Shown here in pieces: positions 33,096 to 42,575 of a DNA stretch of 64,000 nucleotides. This DNA is from Paenibacillus kribbensis (GTDB taxonomy: Bacteria > Bacillota > Bacilli > Paenibacillales > Paenibacillaceae). The DNA is taken from the NCBI RefSeq assembly GCF_002240415.1, contig NZ_CP020028.1, positions 372,001 to 436,000 of the forward strand. The letters run 5' to 3'. The position numbers were made by a program, and so were the translations under genes. The notes under the pieces are model-generated. The model worked only from the letters and a program-made list of their open reading frames with translations, did not search any database and had not been told where the DNA came from. Every line of letters starts with the position of its first letter. The stretch's first letter is position 1.

Positions 33096-34319
33096 CTAAA
33101 GGGACTCTTTTAGTCGTTTATGCTCGTCCGCGTGACAGGGCTGGTAGCCGTTCTTGTGCAGCATATACCACATGATGGCGAAACCCACAGAGCCAAGCAG
33201 GGCGAAGAAGACCCCTACATTGTACATCATTTCCCCACCGAAGTTCTGGAACAGCCAGCCTCCCGCAAAGCCTGCGACGATGCCGGAAATGCCGCTCCAG
33301 GTCAAGGTATATACAGCCTGCCCGGATGAACGGTAAGCAGTAGGAGTGAACAGGACGGTTAGCTGAGTACCTACATAAAAATATCCACCGAAGGTGATGC
33401 AGTGAAGTGTCTGAATGAATACGATCTGAATCGGGTCTGTGGCCAGGGCCATCAGTTCCCATCGTAAGGCAAACAGCAAGCTGACGAGGGCCAGACAGCC
33501 AACCATTACGGTCATTTTTTTCTTCAAGAAGCGATCAAATAGCAAAAAGACAATAACTTCGAATACCGATGACATAAAGACGGCAAAGCCAAGCATCAGT
33601 TTGGACCCGCCCAGCTCGGTGATGTACAAGGACATAAAGGCACTGTTGATCGAATTCGGGATGGAGACAAGGATCCCCAATAAAATAAAGGATATAAAGT
33701 AACCGTTCATCAAAATGCTGCCAAAGCCACGCAAATGAATGGCTGCTGTCTCCACAGTGCTTTTCAGTGGCGGGATCGTCAAGGTGCAGATCAGTGCAGC
33801 CAGTAGCAGTACCGTAAAGATGCTGGATATGCTGGATATTCCCATCTGGTCAACGAGCATGCCCGCAACTGCCGCAGTCACAGCCCAGCCGAAGGAGCCC
33901 CATATGCGAAACGAGCCGAATTTTCGGTCTGTGCCCTCAATGTAGCTGAGAATAAGACTGTTGCTTTGGGCGAATAAAGGGCTTTGGAAAAAATAAAAAC
34001 CAATCATCGATACATAAATCATGACATACGTATGGACATGAAATAAAGCTTGCAGCAATAATAATGTACCAATAATCATAAATAGCAGTATGCGACGGAG
34101 GTTGCGGCTCCGGTCGCTTGTATATCCCCAAAAAGGGTTCGCGAATACGGATACAAAAGGTCCAATGGCCATCAGGCTCCCGATTTCAAGCTTATCCATG
34201 CCGATATCCTGCAAATACAATGGGAAGAAGCTGGAGAAAATGACCATAGCTCCATATAGAAAAAAGTTATACAGCTTTAGGGAATATAGAGAACTCTCTT
34301 GAATTTCTCTCTTTTGCAA
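33096..34319 (-). CDS. MFS transporter (MFS_1-like, YwbF/LacY-related group)
   Basis: A 407-residue protein with 12 hydrophobic segments. N-terminus SLYSLKLYNFFLYGAMVIFS and IGSLMAIGPFVSVFANPFWG, then TSDRSRNLRRILL (loop 2-3), and FRIWGSFGWAVTAAVAGMLV are the marks of the MFS_1-like (nucleoside/phenylpropionate permease-like) group. Start is TTG 34319 with AAAGGA ten bases upstream. Substrate unknown. Convergent with glnS; upstream lies the 513-bp gap before the Maf gene. Confidence 0.88.
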   Translation of the reverse strand: MQKREIQESSLYSLKLYNFFLYGAMVIFSSFFPLYLQDIGMDKLEIGSLMAIGPFVSVFANPFWGYTSDRSRNLRRILLFMIIGTLLLLQALFHVHTYVMIYVSMIGFYFFQSPLFAQSNSLILSYIEGTDRKFGSFRIWGSFGWAVTAAVAGMLVDQMGISSISSIFTVLLLAALICTLTIPPLKSTVETAAIHLRGFGSILMNGYFISFILLGILVSIPNSINSAFMSLYITELGGSKLMLGFAVFMSSVFEVIVFLLFDRFLKKKMTVMVGCLALVSLLFALRWELMALATDPIQIVFIQTLHCITFGGYFYVGTQLTVLFTPTAYRSSGQAVYTLTWSGISGIVAGFAGGWLFQNFGGEMMYNVGVFFALLGSVGFAIMWYMLHKNGYQPCHADEHKRLKESL

Positions 34320-34832
34320 GACAAGCCATTCCTTTCTTAGCCCGATAGAGAACTGCGCATCGATGCCGATCAGTGGGGAGGTTCTTTATTCCAATGTATC
34401 ATGTGTTGAAAGGGTTAACAAACCAATAAATTAACAATTATGTAATATTTATTTGAGGGTACTAATTCAATAATAGTTTAAGCAAACTTAATGACTATTG
34501 CGTTATTTTGTTGGTTTTTAATTTTGGTGCTCCAAGGGGCGACATGTAGATGAACTACAGCGTTTGAGTCTATATATTGTTGTTCGAGCAGATGCTTGGT
34601 TGGTTACAAAATCTTTATTTATAAATAGGTTCTTAAGACCTAAAGTTTATACATAGAAAAGCCGATACATAATCCATAATCAGGGTGATTTAGGATTATT
34701 TTTTTTCTGATTTAAAATATAATGACGCAGATATTACATAAAATCAGAATACTATTCTCTATAAGGGGATATATGGGTTCATCTGACCTATATCGTTGGT
34801 TTTATGAGATATCGGGTGGAAAGGAATGAAAA
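34320..34832. other. 513-bp AT-rich gap before the Maf-SLH operon
   Basis: No coding frame is convincing on either strand. It contains a terminator-like hairpin (34671-34706) about 130 bp upstream of the Maf gene, and several TATAAT-like strings without matching -35 elements. It is long enough to hold a regulated promoter for the downstream operon and the promoter for the divergent MFS gene. Confidence 0.5.
34671..34706 (+). terminator. Terminator-like hairpin upstream of the Maf gene
   Basis: AATCC / GGATT and AATCA / TGATT pair with a small internal mismatch around GGG, followed by eight T. No plus-strand gene ends here, so it may attenuate the operon or insulate it. Confidence 0.6.
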
Positions 34833-36656
34833 ATGGCATCGCAGCATCGTAGAGACAATTCCTTGTACCGCCGTTTTCCTCGGCTTCATCTGCTTCAGGC
34901 AGGAGAAGGATGTGAGTTGCTGGCTTCTAAAACCAACGAGCTCAGCATAGCGCTGACTCGTGAGGGACGATCATATTATTTGCATGATCCTGTGCAGCCT
35001 GGGCGGGAAGCGGAGCTATTTGTTTCTGGTTTTAAAGAAGTTAAACCCCAAGCGCACGTGATTTTTTTTGGAGTAGGACTAGGGTATCATATCCGAGAAT
35101 TTTTGCGTAGACACCCAAATACCAGCTTCTCCATCGTCGAGCCGGATACGGGTGTGATGAATATTTTTTTGCAGCACCTGAATGAAAACGACTGGCTGGC
35201 TGATGAGATGATCGAAGAAGTTATGGTAGGAGCAATAACGGGGGGGACGCTTGGTACACTGCATAGGTTGATTGACCGTGTATCTGGAGTGCTGGTTGTT
35301 CCGTGGCTCCCGTACGGCTCTCTATTTACTGCGGAACTGAAGAAGTTTAATGAAATATTGTACAGGATGGTCTCTAACAAGAAGGACAAAATGGCTATCA
35401 ATAACGTGTACGAAAAAAAATGGGCGTTAAACAGTATTCATAATCTCCCTTTTATTTTACATAGTTCAGATTTTCTGCACACGGGATCAGAGCATATTGA
35501 GGGTAAGCCAGTCTTGATTATATCTGCTGGTCCTTCGCTTAACGACGAAATTGAGCACCTTCGTCATATTCGTGAGAATAATCTTGCGTACCTGTTTACG
35601 GTTGGGTCGGCAGTGAACACGCTGGTGGAGCATGGCATTTATCCGCACGGCACATTCAGTTATGACCCGAACGAATACAACGTAAATGTAATTCAAAAAG
35701 TGATCGACAAGGGAATTGATTCTATTCCACTCATTTTCGGCAGTACGGTCGGCAAACACACACTCGATGATTATCCAGGTCGTCTTATGCATATCATCAT
35801 CTCTCAGGATGAGCTCTCCATGGACATATTGCGCACACCGGAGGGACATAAACCGACGATTATTAACGATGCTCCTTCTGTAGCGGTCATTGCACTCCAG
35901 TGTATGATCCGGATGAAAGCAGACCCTATTGTGCTGGTGGGGCAAAATTTAGCTTATCGTGATGAGCAATATTATGCTGAGGGGATTACCAATTCTCAAG
36001 GAATTCCGGTTAGTGTCAATTCACCGCGTGTTGAGGGTGTCCATGGCCAACAGGTTGTGACAAATCATTCTTTTATTAAAATGAAAACGGAAATGGAATT
36101 TTACATCAATATAGCGAGAGAGACTAAATTTATTAACACAACACGTGAGGGTGCTGTTATTAAGGGAACATCTTTTCAGAACTTGGAAGAGCTAATCCGA
36201 GCGCGGTTAAAAGGTTCGATTGAGGATTCATGGCTGCAAACCAGCAGCAATCCGGAGTATGATCCTCATTTTCTGAAGTCACGCATTGAAAAGCTTCAGA
36301 GGGATGAAGAGGTCTTTCAAAAAAATATGGAACAGATTCACCACGCTCTGCTCGACATTAAACAAAAGCTCAGTTTGAAGCAGGCCAACATGCTGAACGT
36401 GTCCTTCGGGCAGTTTGACGAATTGTTTGCATCATTATTGAAAAATGATTTCTTCAAAATATATGTTCTGCCTCGCCATCGTATGCGGTATGAGTTTTTG
36501 TACAGTAAAATGGACGCCATTCGGAGCAGCAGGAATCCTCTGATCAGAGGGGAGCAAATTTTGCTGTACTTCGGGGATTTCATATGGAAATGCCAGCAAG
36601 ATTATATGGAAATCATGAGTGAAATCCATGAATTTCACTGTTCCATTCATACCTAA
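34833..36656 (+). CDS. Maf/DUF115-type motility-associated glycosyltransferase
   Basis: A 607-residue cytoplasmic protein. Residues about 70-100 (HVIFFGVGLGYHIREFLRRH) are the Maf N-terminal Rossmann-like part. Residues about 224-420 are the DUF115 (MptE-like) domain, with KPVLIISAGPSLNDEIEHLR, TVGSAVNTLVEHGIYPHGTF and DPIVLVGQNLAYRDEQYY. A helical C-terminal region follows (about 480-607). Maf proteins transfer pseudaminic- or legionaminic-type sugars to flagellin Ser/Thr. Here no flagellin gene is near; the SLH surface protein starts 17 bp downstream, so that is the probable acceptor (inference). ATG with GGAAAGGA upstream. No nonulosonic acid synthesis genes lie in the window. Confidence 0.85.
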   Translation: MASQHRRDNSLYRRFPRLHLLQAGEGCELLASKTNELSIALTREGRSYYLHDPVQPGREAELFVSGFKEVKPQAHVIFFGVGLGYHIREFLRRHPNTSFSIVEPDTGVMNIFLQHLNENDWLADEMIEEVMVGAITGGTLGTLHRLIDRVSGVLVVPWLPYGSLFTAELKKFNEILYRMVSNKKDKMAINNVYEKKWALNSIHNLPFILHSSDFLHTGSEHIEGKPVLIISAGPSLNDEIEHLRHIRENNLAYLFTVGSAVNTLVEHGIYPHGTFSYDPNEYNVNVIQKVIDKGIDSIPLIFGSTVGKHTLDDYPGRLMHIIISQDELSMDILRTPEGHKPTIINDAPSVAVIALQCMIRMKADPIVLVGQNLAYRDEQYYAEGITNSQGIPVSVNSPRVEGVHGQQVVTNHSFIKMKTEMEFYINIARETKFINTTREGAVIKGTSFQNLEELIRARLKGSIEDSWLQTSSNPEYDPHFLKSRIEKLQRDEEVFQKNMEQIHHALLDIKQKLSLKQANMLNVSFGQFDELFASLLKNDFFKIYVLPRHRMRYEFLYSKMDAIRSSRNPLIRGEQILLYFGDFIWKCQQDYMEIMSEIHEFHCSIHT

Positions 36657-36673
36657 ATAAAAGGAGCACATAT

Positions 36674-39600
36674 ATGAGCAAGAAAAAAAGAAATAAGAAT
36701 CATGTAAACCGAATAATTAAGGCAAGTGTACTGACAACACAGGTATTTAACCTAGCCAACCCTTATATGACAGCGACGTTTGCGGCGGAGAGTCCTAACA
36801 GTGAAATCATAGAAAATGCAGATATGTCGGATGGATTCTCCACGAGTGTTTCTCCACTAAGTGTGGCTTCATCGGTCTATATGCAGGCGAAAATGGAAGA
36901 GCCTCCTCACTATACCTGGCTTTCACCTCAGGAAAGCGGCGTTTCTTTGTCCGCAAATCTGTCCATGTTGTTTAGCGAAGATGTAGAACTGGGCGCAGGC
37001 CATCTTATCGTGCATCAGTGGGGTGGAACCGAGGTAGGACGGATCGACGTGAGTGGAGGAACGGTTGCAGGAGGTACGATACAAATCAGTGGTCAGTCCG
37101 TGTCGATGAAGCTGGACCATCCGTTGTCGGACAATACCCGGTACTATGTAGAAGTCAGCTCCGGCATGTTTGTAGATCGTGGAGGCCAGGGATCGAACGG
37201 CATCTGGGATGAGAGTACCTGGAACTTCGTGACAGCGGATGAGACGGCACCGAAGCTGGTGTCGAAGTTACCGGAAGATCTTTATTTAAGTGGTGTGAGT
37301 CTAGGACAAGCGTACTTTGAGATGGAATTCAATGAGCCAGTGAGATGGGATCGCGGTTATGTAAGACTGCACGAAGCCTCGGGAGGAGCCGTGGTTCGTG
37401 AGCTGTGGATATCTGGACAAGGGAATTCGAACTGGACAGCGTCAGGAGAAAAGAATATAGCGTCCTTTACACTATCCGGTGGACTGAAAGAAGGGAAACC
37501 TTATTATGTAGAAATCACCTCGGGAACACTGACAGATATGGCGATGAACCCGTATGGAGGAATTCATACTCCGCAGGAATGGACATTCCGCACGGGAGAT
37601 ATGCAGCCGTATTATACGGACCTGTATCCGCGGGGAAGCGGTCAGAGGCTGACGCCGAGCTTGACCATGGTCTTCAGCGAAGAGATGAGGCTGGGAACGG
37701 GCCAACTCACCGTGCATCAGTGGGATGGAACGGAGGTAGGACGGATCGACGTGAGTGGAGGAACGGTTGCAGGAGGCACGGTACAAATCAGTGGTCAGTC
37801 CGTGTCGATGAAGCTGGACCATCCGTTGTCGGACAATACCCGGTACTATGTAGAAGTCAGCTCCGGCATGTTTGTAGATCGTGGAGGCCAGGGGTCGAAC
37901 AGCGTTTGGGACAAGAGTCTGTGGAATTTCGTGACAGCAGAAGAGACGGCACCGAAGCTGGTGTCGAAGTCGCCGGAAGGACTTTATTTAAGTGGTGTGG
38001 GTCCAGGGAAAGCGTACTTTAACATGGAGTTCAACGAGCCGGTGAGATGGGATCGCGGGTATGTAAGACTGCACGAAGCCTCGGGAGGAGCCGTGGTTCG
38101 TGAACTGCGGGTATCTGGTGCAGGGGACTCGAACGGAACATATGAGGTGTCAGGCCAGAAGAAAATAGCACAATTTGTGCTATCGGGTGGACTGGAAGAA
38201 GGGAAACCTTATTATGTAGAAATCACCTCGGGAACACTGACAGATATGGCGATGAATCCATATGCAGGAATTCATACTCCGCAGGAATGGACATTCCGTA
38301 CGGGAGATATGCAGCCGTATTATACGAACCTGTATCCGCAGGGAAGCGGTCAGAGGCTGACGCCGAGCTTGACCATGGTCTTCAGCGAAGAGATGAGGCT
38401 GGGAACGGGCCAACTCACCGTGCATCAGTGGGATGGAACCGAGGTAGGACGGATCGGCGTGAGTGGAGGAACGGTTGCAGGAGGCACGGTACAAATCAGC
38501 GGTCAGTCCGTGTCGATGAAGCTGGACCATCCGCTGGCAGACAATACCCGGTACTATGTAGAAGTCAGCTCCGGCATGTTTGTGGATCGTGGAGGCCAGG
38601 GATCGAACGGCATCTGGGATGAGAGTACCTGGAACTTCATGACAGCGGATGAGACGGCACCGAAGCTGGTGTCGAAGTCGCCGGAAGGACTTTATTTAAG
38701 TGGTGTGGGTCCAGGGAAAGCGTACTTTAACATGGAGTTCAACGAGTCAGTGAGATGGAATCACGGGTATGTAAGACTGCACGAAGCCTCGGGAGGAGCC
38801 GTGGTTCGTGAACTGCGGATATCTGGTGCAGGGGACTCGAACGGAACATATGAGGTGTCAGGCCAGAAGAAAATAGCACAATTTGTGCTATCGGGTGGAC
38901 TGGAAGAAGGGAAACCTTATTATGTAGAAATCACCTCGGGAACACTGACAGATATGGCGATGAATCCATATGCAGGAATTCATACTCCGCAGGAATGGAC
39001 ATTCCGCACGGGAGATATGCAGCCGTATTATACGGACCTGTATCCGCGGGGAAGCGGTCAGAGGCTGACGCCGAGCTTGACCATGGTCTTCAGCGAAGAG
39101 ATGAGGCTGGGAACGGGCCAACTCACCGTGCATCAGTGGGATGGAACGGAGGTAGGACGGATCGACGTGAGTGGAGGAACGGTTGCAGGAGGCACGATAC
39201 AAATCAGTGGTCAGTCCGTGTCGATGAAGCTGGACCATCCGCTGGCAGACAATACCCGGTACTATGTAGAAGTCAGCTCCGGCATGTTTGTAGATCGTGG
39301 AGGCCAGGGGTCGAACAGCGTTTGGGACAAGAGTCTGTGGAATTTCGTGACAGCAGAAGAGACGGCACCGAAGCTGGTGTCGAAGTCGCCGGAAGGACTT
39401 TATTTAAGTGGTGTGGGTCCAGGGAAAGCGTACTTTAACATGGAGTTCAACGAGCCGGTGAGATGGGATCGCGGGTATGTAAGACTGCACGAAGCCTCGG
39501 GAGGAGCCGTGGTTCGTGAACTGCGGGTATCTGGTGCAGGGGACTCGAACGGAACATATGAGGTGTCAGGCCAGAAGAAAATAGCACAATTTGTGCTATC

Positions 39601-42412
39601 GGGTGGACTGGAAGAAGGGAAACCTTATTATGTAGAAATCACCTCGGGAACACTGACAGATATGGCGATGAATCCATATGCAGGAATTCATACTCCGCAG
39701 GAATGGACATTCCGTACGGGAGATATGCAGCCGTATTATACGAACCTGTATCCGCAGGGAAGCGGTCAGAGGCTGACGCCGAGCTTGACCATGGTCTTCA
39801 GCGAAGAGATGAGGCTGGGAACGGGCCAACTCACCGTGCATCAGTGGGATGGAACCGAGGTAGGACGGATCGGCGTGAGTGGAGGAACGGTTGCAGGAGG
39901 CACGGTACAAATCAGCGGTCAGTCCGTGTCGATGAAGCTGGACCATCCGCTGGCAGACAATACCCGGTACTATGTAGAAGTCAGCTCCGGCATGTTTGTG
40001 GATCGTGGAGGCCAGGGATCGAACGGCATCTGGGATGAGAGTACCTGGAACTTCATGACAGCGGATGAGACGGCACCGAAGCTGGTGTCGAAGTCGCCGG
40101 AAGGACTTTATTTAAGTGGTGTGGGTCCAGGGAAAGCGTACTTTAACATGGAGTTCAACGAGTCAGTGAGATGGAATCACGGGTATGTAAGACTGCACGA
40201 AGCCTCGGGAGGAGCCGTGGTTCGTGAACTGCGGATATCTGGTGCAGGGGACTCGAACGGAACATATGAGGTGTCAGGCCAGAAGAAAATAGCACAATTT
40301 GTGCTATCGGGTGGACTGGAAGAAGGGAAACCTTATTATGTAGAAATCACCTCGGGAACACTGACAGATATGGCGATGAATCCATATGCAGGAATTCATA
40401 CTCCGCAGGAATGGACATTCCGCACGGGAGATATGCAGCCGTATTATACGGACCTGTATCCGCAGGGAAGCGGTCAGAGGCTGACGCCGAGCTTGACCAT
40501 GGTCTTCAGCGAAGAGATGAGGCTGGGAACGGGCCAACTCACCGTGCATCAGTGGGATGGAACGGAGGTAGGACGGATCGACGTGAGTGGAGGAACGGTT
40601 GCAGGAGGCACGATACAAATCAGTGGTCAGTCCGTGTCGATGAAGCTGGACCATCCGCTGGCAGACAATACCCGGTACTATGTAGAAGTCAGCTCCGGCA
40701 TGTTTGTAGATCGTGGAGGCCAGGGATCGAACGGCATCTGGGATGAGAGTACCTGGAACTTCGTGACAGCGGATGAGACGGCACCGAAGCTGGTGTCGAA
40801 GTTACCGGAAGATCTTTATTTAAGTGGTGTGAGTCTAGGACAAGCGTACTTTGAGATGGAATTCAATGAGCCGGTGAGATGGGATCGCGGTTATGTAAGA
40901 CTGCACGAAGCCTCGGGAGGAGCCGTGGTTCGTGAGCTGTGGATATCTGGACAAGGGAATTCGAACTGGACAGCGTCAGGAGAAAAGAATATAGCGTCCT
41001 TTACATTATCCGGTGGACTGAAAGAAGGGAAACCTTATTATGTAGAAATCACCTCGGGAGCACTAACAGATATGGCGATGAATCCATATGCGGGGATGCA
41101 TACTCCAGAGGAATGGACATTCCGTACGGGAGATGAGCGCCCACATCGTTCCAAGAATAAAGAAATGCCTGATCAAAATACCTCGTCTGCGGCTTCACAA
41201 ACGGAGTCTAAGACTGGTGTCGTATTAACAGGCGCTAAGACCGTAGCCGATAAGAGCAGTGCTATTCAACTTATCGGTTTGAATGAGGGAGAAGCCAGTC
41301 AAACGCTGAATGTTACAAATGTTGACCAGAAAGAGCTGGTAGTTGATGCTTCGGGATACAATAAAGCTGCAAAAGTGAGTATACCTTCCGCCTTTTTACA
41401 ACAATACGCGAAAGAAAACACAAATCTGCCGATTAGCATACGAACAGCAGCAGCCCAGTTTACTCTTTCTACTGAACTGGTCGACAAATTAGTCTCATTA
41501 TATCCAGAAGATAGTCTGACGGTTGAAATTTCATCGTTGACAGGCGAAAACGGTGCACAAGTAAGACAAGCTATTGCTGACACGGGCTTAGCGGGTGTTG
41601 TGGTAAACCCGGTTGATTTCAAGCTAATGGCCGGAAATCAAGAGATCACTGAATTTTTCGGGCATTATGTGGAACGGAAATTGATTCTGGATCATGAAGT
41701 TGATCCTGAGCATGTAGCGGCCGTATGGTTTGATCCTCAGACAGGTGTGCTATCATCTGTTCCCGTGTTGATACGGAATGTGAATGGACAAACGGAGGCA
41801 ATCATCAAATCAAATCATAACAGCATTTATGCTGTAGTCTCAGCAGACAAAAAGTTTAAGGATCTAGAGAATCATTGGGCGCAAAAAGATGTGGAGATGC
41901 TGGCAAACAAGCTGATTGTCAAAGGTGTCCAGCCTGACATTTTTGAGCCAAATCGGGCTGTAACAAGAGCTGAATTTGTGGCATTGCTTGTGCGTGGGCT
42001 CGGTATGCAGGAGAAGCAGCTAACAGAACATTTTACAGATGTAAAAGAAGATGCCTGGTATGCCGGTAGTATTGGGGCTGCGATGGAAGCAGGTCTGATC
42101 CGTGGTTACGGAAATCAGTCATTTGGACCAGAAAAGGTGATTACGCGCGAGGAGATCGCAGTCATTACCGAAAAGGCTGTGCATTATGCTCAAGCTCTGG
42201 ATGCCGGTTCTTCCAGTGAGAAGTATAAAGAGATGTACAGTGATGCTTCTACGGTTTCTCCTTGGGCCCAAGAGGCTATGGCGCAGGCCACAGAGCAAGG
42301 CTTGATCAAAGGCGTGTCTCCGGACCTGCTTGCTCCTAAACAGCAGGCAACACGGGTAGAAGCGACCTCGATATTAAAACGGTTTTTGCAACTTATTAAA
42401 TTCACGAATTAG
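36674..42412 (+). CDS. Giant SLH-domain surface protein with six Ig-like double repeats
   Basis: A 1912-residue exported protein with AAAGGAG seven bases before ATG. Domains: a long basic signal peptide (1 to about 40, cleaved near FAAES); a short spacer; six 236-residue units (about 74-1489), each made of two Ig-like (SbsA/Big_5-type) folds, an A part with SEEMRLGTGQLTVHQWDGTE and a B part with EFNEPVRWDRGYVRLHEASG; a polar linker; a beta domain (about 1515-1715); and three C-terminal SLH domains (about 1726-1905, e.g. FKDLENHWAQKDVEMLANKL). The SLH triplet should bind pyruvylated wall polymer. It is co-transcribed with a Maf glycosyltransferase. It is probably an adhesin or S-layer-associated protein; no catalytic domain is seen. 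Confidence 0.93.
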   Translation: MSKKKRNKNHVNRIIKASVLTTQVFNLANPYMTATFAAESPNSEIIENADMSDGFSTSVSPLSVASSVYMQAKMEEPPHYTWLSPQESGVSLSANLSMLFSEDVELGAGHLIVHQWGGTEVGRIDVSGGTVAGGTIQISGQSVSMKLDHPLSDNTRYYVEVSSGMFVDRGGQGSNGIWDESTWNFVTADETAPKLVSKLPEDLYLSGVSLGQAYFEMEFNEPVRWDRGYVRLHEASGGAVVRELWISGQGNSNWTASGEKNIASFTLSGGLKEGKPYYVEITSGTLTDMAMNPYGGIHTPQEWTFRTGDMQPYYTDLYPRGSGQRLTPSLTMVFSEEMRLGTGQLTVHQWDGTEVGRIDVSGGTVAGGTVQISGQSVSMKLDHPLSDNTRYYVEVSSGMFVDRGGQGSNSVWDKSLWNFVTAEETAPKLVSKSPEGLYLSGVGPGKAYFNMEFNEPVRWDRGYVRLHEASGGAVVRELRVSGAGDSNGTYEVSGQKKIAQFVLSGGLEEGKPYYVEITSGTLTDMAMNPYAGIHTPQEWTFRTGDMQPYYTNLYPQGSGQRLTPSLTMVFSEEMRLGTGQLTVHQWDGTEVGRIGVSGGTVAGGTVQISGQSVSMKLDHPLADNTRYYVEVSSGMFVDRGGQGSNGIWDESTWNFMTADETAPKLVSKSPEGLYLSGVGPGKAYFNMEFNESVRWNHGYVRLHEASGGAVVRELRISGAGDSNGTYEVSGQKKIAQFVLSGGLEEGKPYYVEITSGTLTDMAMNPYAGIHTPQEWTFRTGDMQPYYTDLYPRGSGQRLTPSLTMVFSEEMRLGTGQLTVHQWDGTEVGRIDVSGGTVAGGTIQISGQSVSMKLDHPLADNTRYYVEVSSGMFVDRGGQGSNSVWDKSLWNFVTAEETAPKLVSKSPEGLYLSGVGPGKAYFNMEFNEPVRWDRGYVRLHEASGGAVVRELRVSGAGDSNGTYEVSGQKKIAQFVLSGGLEEGKPYYVEITSGTLTDMAMNPYAGIHTPQEWTFRTGDMQPYYTNLYPQGSGQRLTPSLTMVFSEEMRLGTGQLTVHQWDGTEVGRIGVSGGTVAGGTVQISGQSVSMKLDHPLADNTRYYVEVSSGMFVDRGGQGSNGIWDESTWNFMTADETAPKLVSKSPEGLYLSGVGPGKAYFNMEFNESVRWNHGYVRLHEASGGAVVRELRISGAGDSNGTYEVSGQKKIAQFVLSGGLEEGKPYYVEITSGTLTDMAMNPYAGIHTPQEWTFRTGDMQPYYTDLYPQGSGQRLTPSLTMVFSEEMRLGTGQLTVHQWDGTEVGRIDVSGGTVAGGTIQISGQSVSMKLDHPLADNTRYYVEVSSGMFVDRGGQGSNGIWDESTWNFVTADETAPKLVSKLPEDLYLSGVSLGQAYFEMEFNEPVRWDRGYVRLHEASGGAVVRELWISGQGNSNWTASGEKNIASFTLSGGLKEGKPYYVEITSGALTDMAMNPYAGMHTPEEWTFRTGDERPHRSKNKEMPDQNTSSAASQTESKTGVVLTGAKTVADKSSAIQLIGLNEGEASQTLNVTNVDQKELVVDASGYNKAAKVSIPSAFLQQYAKENTNLPISIRTAAAQFTLSTELVDKLVSLYPEDSLTVEISSLTGENGAQVRQAIADTGLAGVVVNPVDFKLMAGNQEITEFFGHYVERKLILDHEVDPEHVAAVWFDPQTGVLSSVPVLIRNVNGQTEAIIKSNHNSIYAVVSADKKFKDLENHWAQKDVEMLANKLIVKGVQPDIFEPNRAVTRAEFVALLVRGLGMQEKQLTEHFTDVKEDAWYAGSIGAAMEAGLIRGYGNQSFGPEKVITREEIAVITEKAVHYAQALDAGSSSEKYKEMYSDASTVSPWAQEAMAQATEQGLIKGVSPDLLAPKQQATRVEATSILKRFLQLIKFTN
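36893..41140 (+). repeat. Six tandem 708-bp units in the SLH protein gene
   Basis: Units begin near 36893, 37601, 38309, 39017, 39725 and 40433, exactly 708 bp apart. Units 2+3 and 4+5 form a nearly identical 1416-bp duplication (37601-39016 and 39017-40432). The B half of unit 6 matches that of unit 1 (GQGNSNWTASGEKNIASF) rather than units 2-5. This indicates recombination-driven expansion or contraction. Confidence 0.95.
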
Positions 42413-42462
42413 AAAATAAAGTTAAAAAACAATGAATTAGACGAATCAATACTCTTTTTTTG

Positions 42463-42487
42463 GCGATCCAGGTGGATCGCTATTTTT
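42463..42487 (+). terminator. Terminator after the SLH gene
   Basis: GCGATCC-AGGT-GGATCGC followed by TATTTTTTT, 50 bp after the stop. Confidence 0.9.
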
Positions 42488-42575
42488 TTATGCTATATAT
42501 AGATGCTATTATTAGAGCTATTCCTGTTTAAGTTTAAAGATAGATTTTGTCTAAGAAAAAGGAGGTGTGATGGTG

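Noticed and set aside
37472..40654. Families of near-identical 116- and 111-codon frames every 708 bp
   Set aside because: Shadow frames of the SLH repeat array; their periodicity only mirrors the repeats.
36893..41140. Repeats considered as a CRISPR or satellite
   Set aside because: Unit length 708 bp, in frame and coding for Ig-like domains; no short repeat-spacer pattern anywhere in the window.
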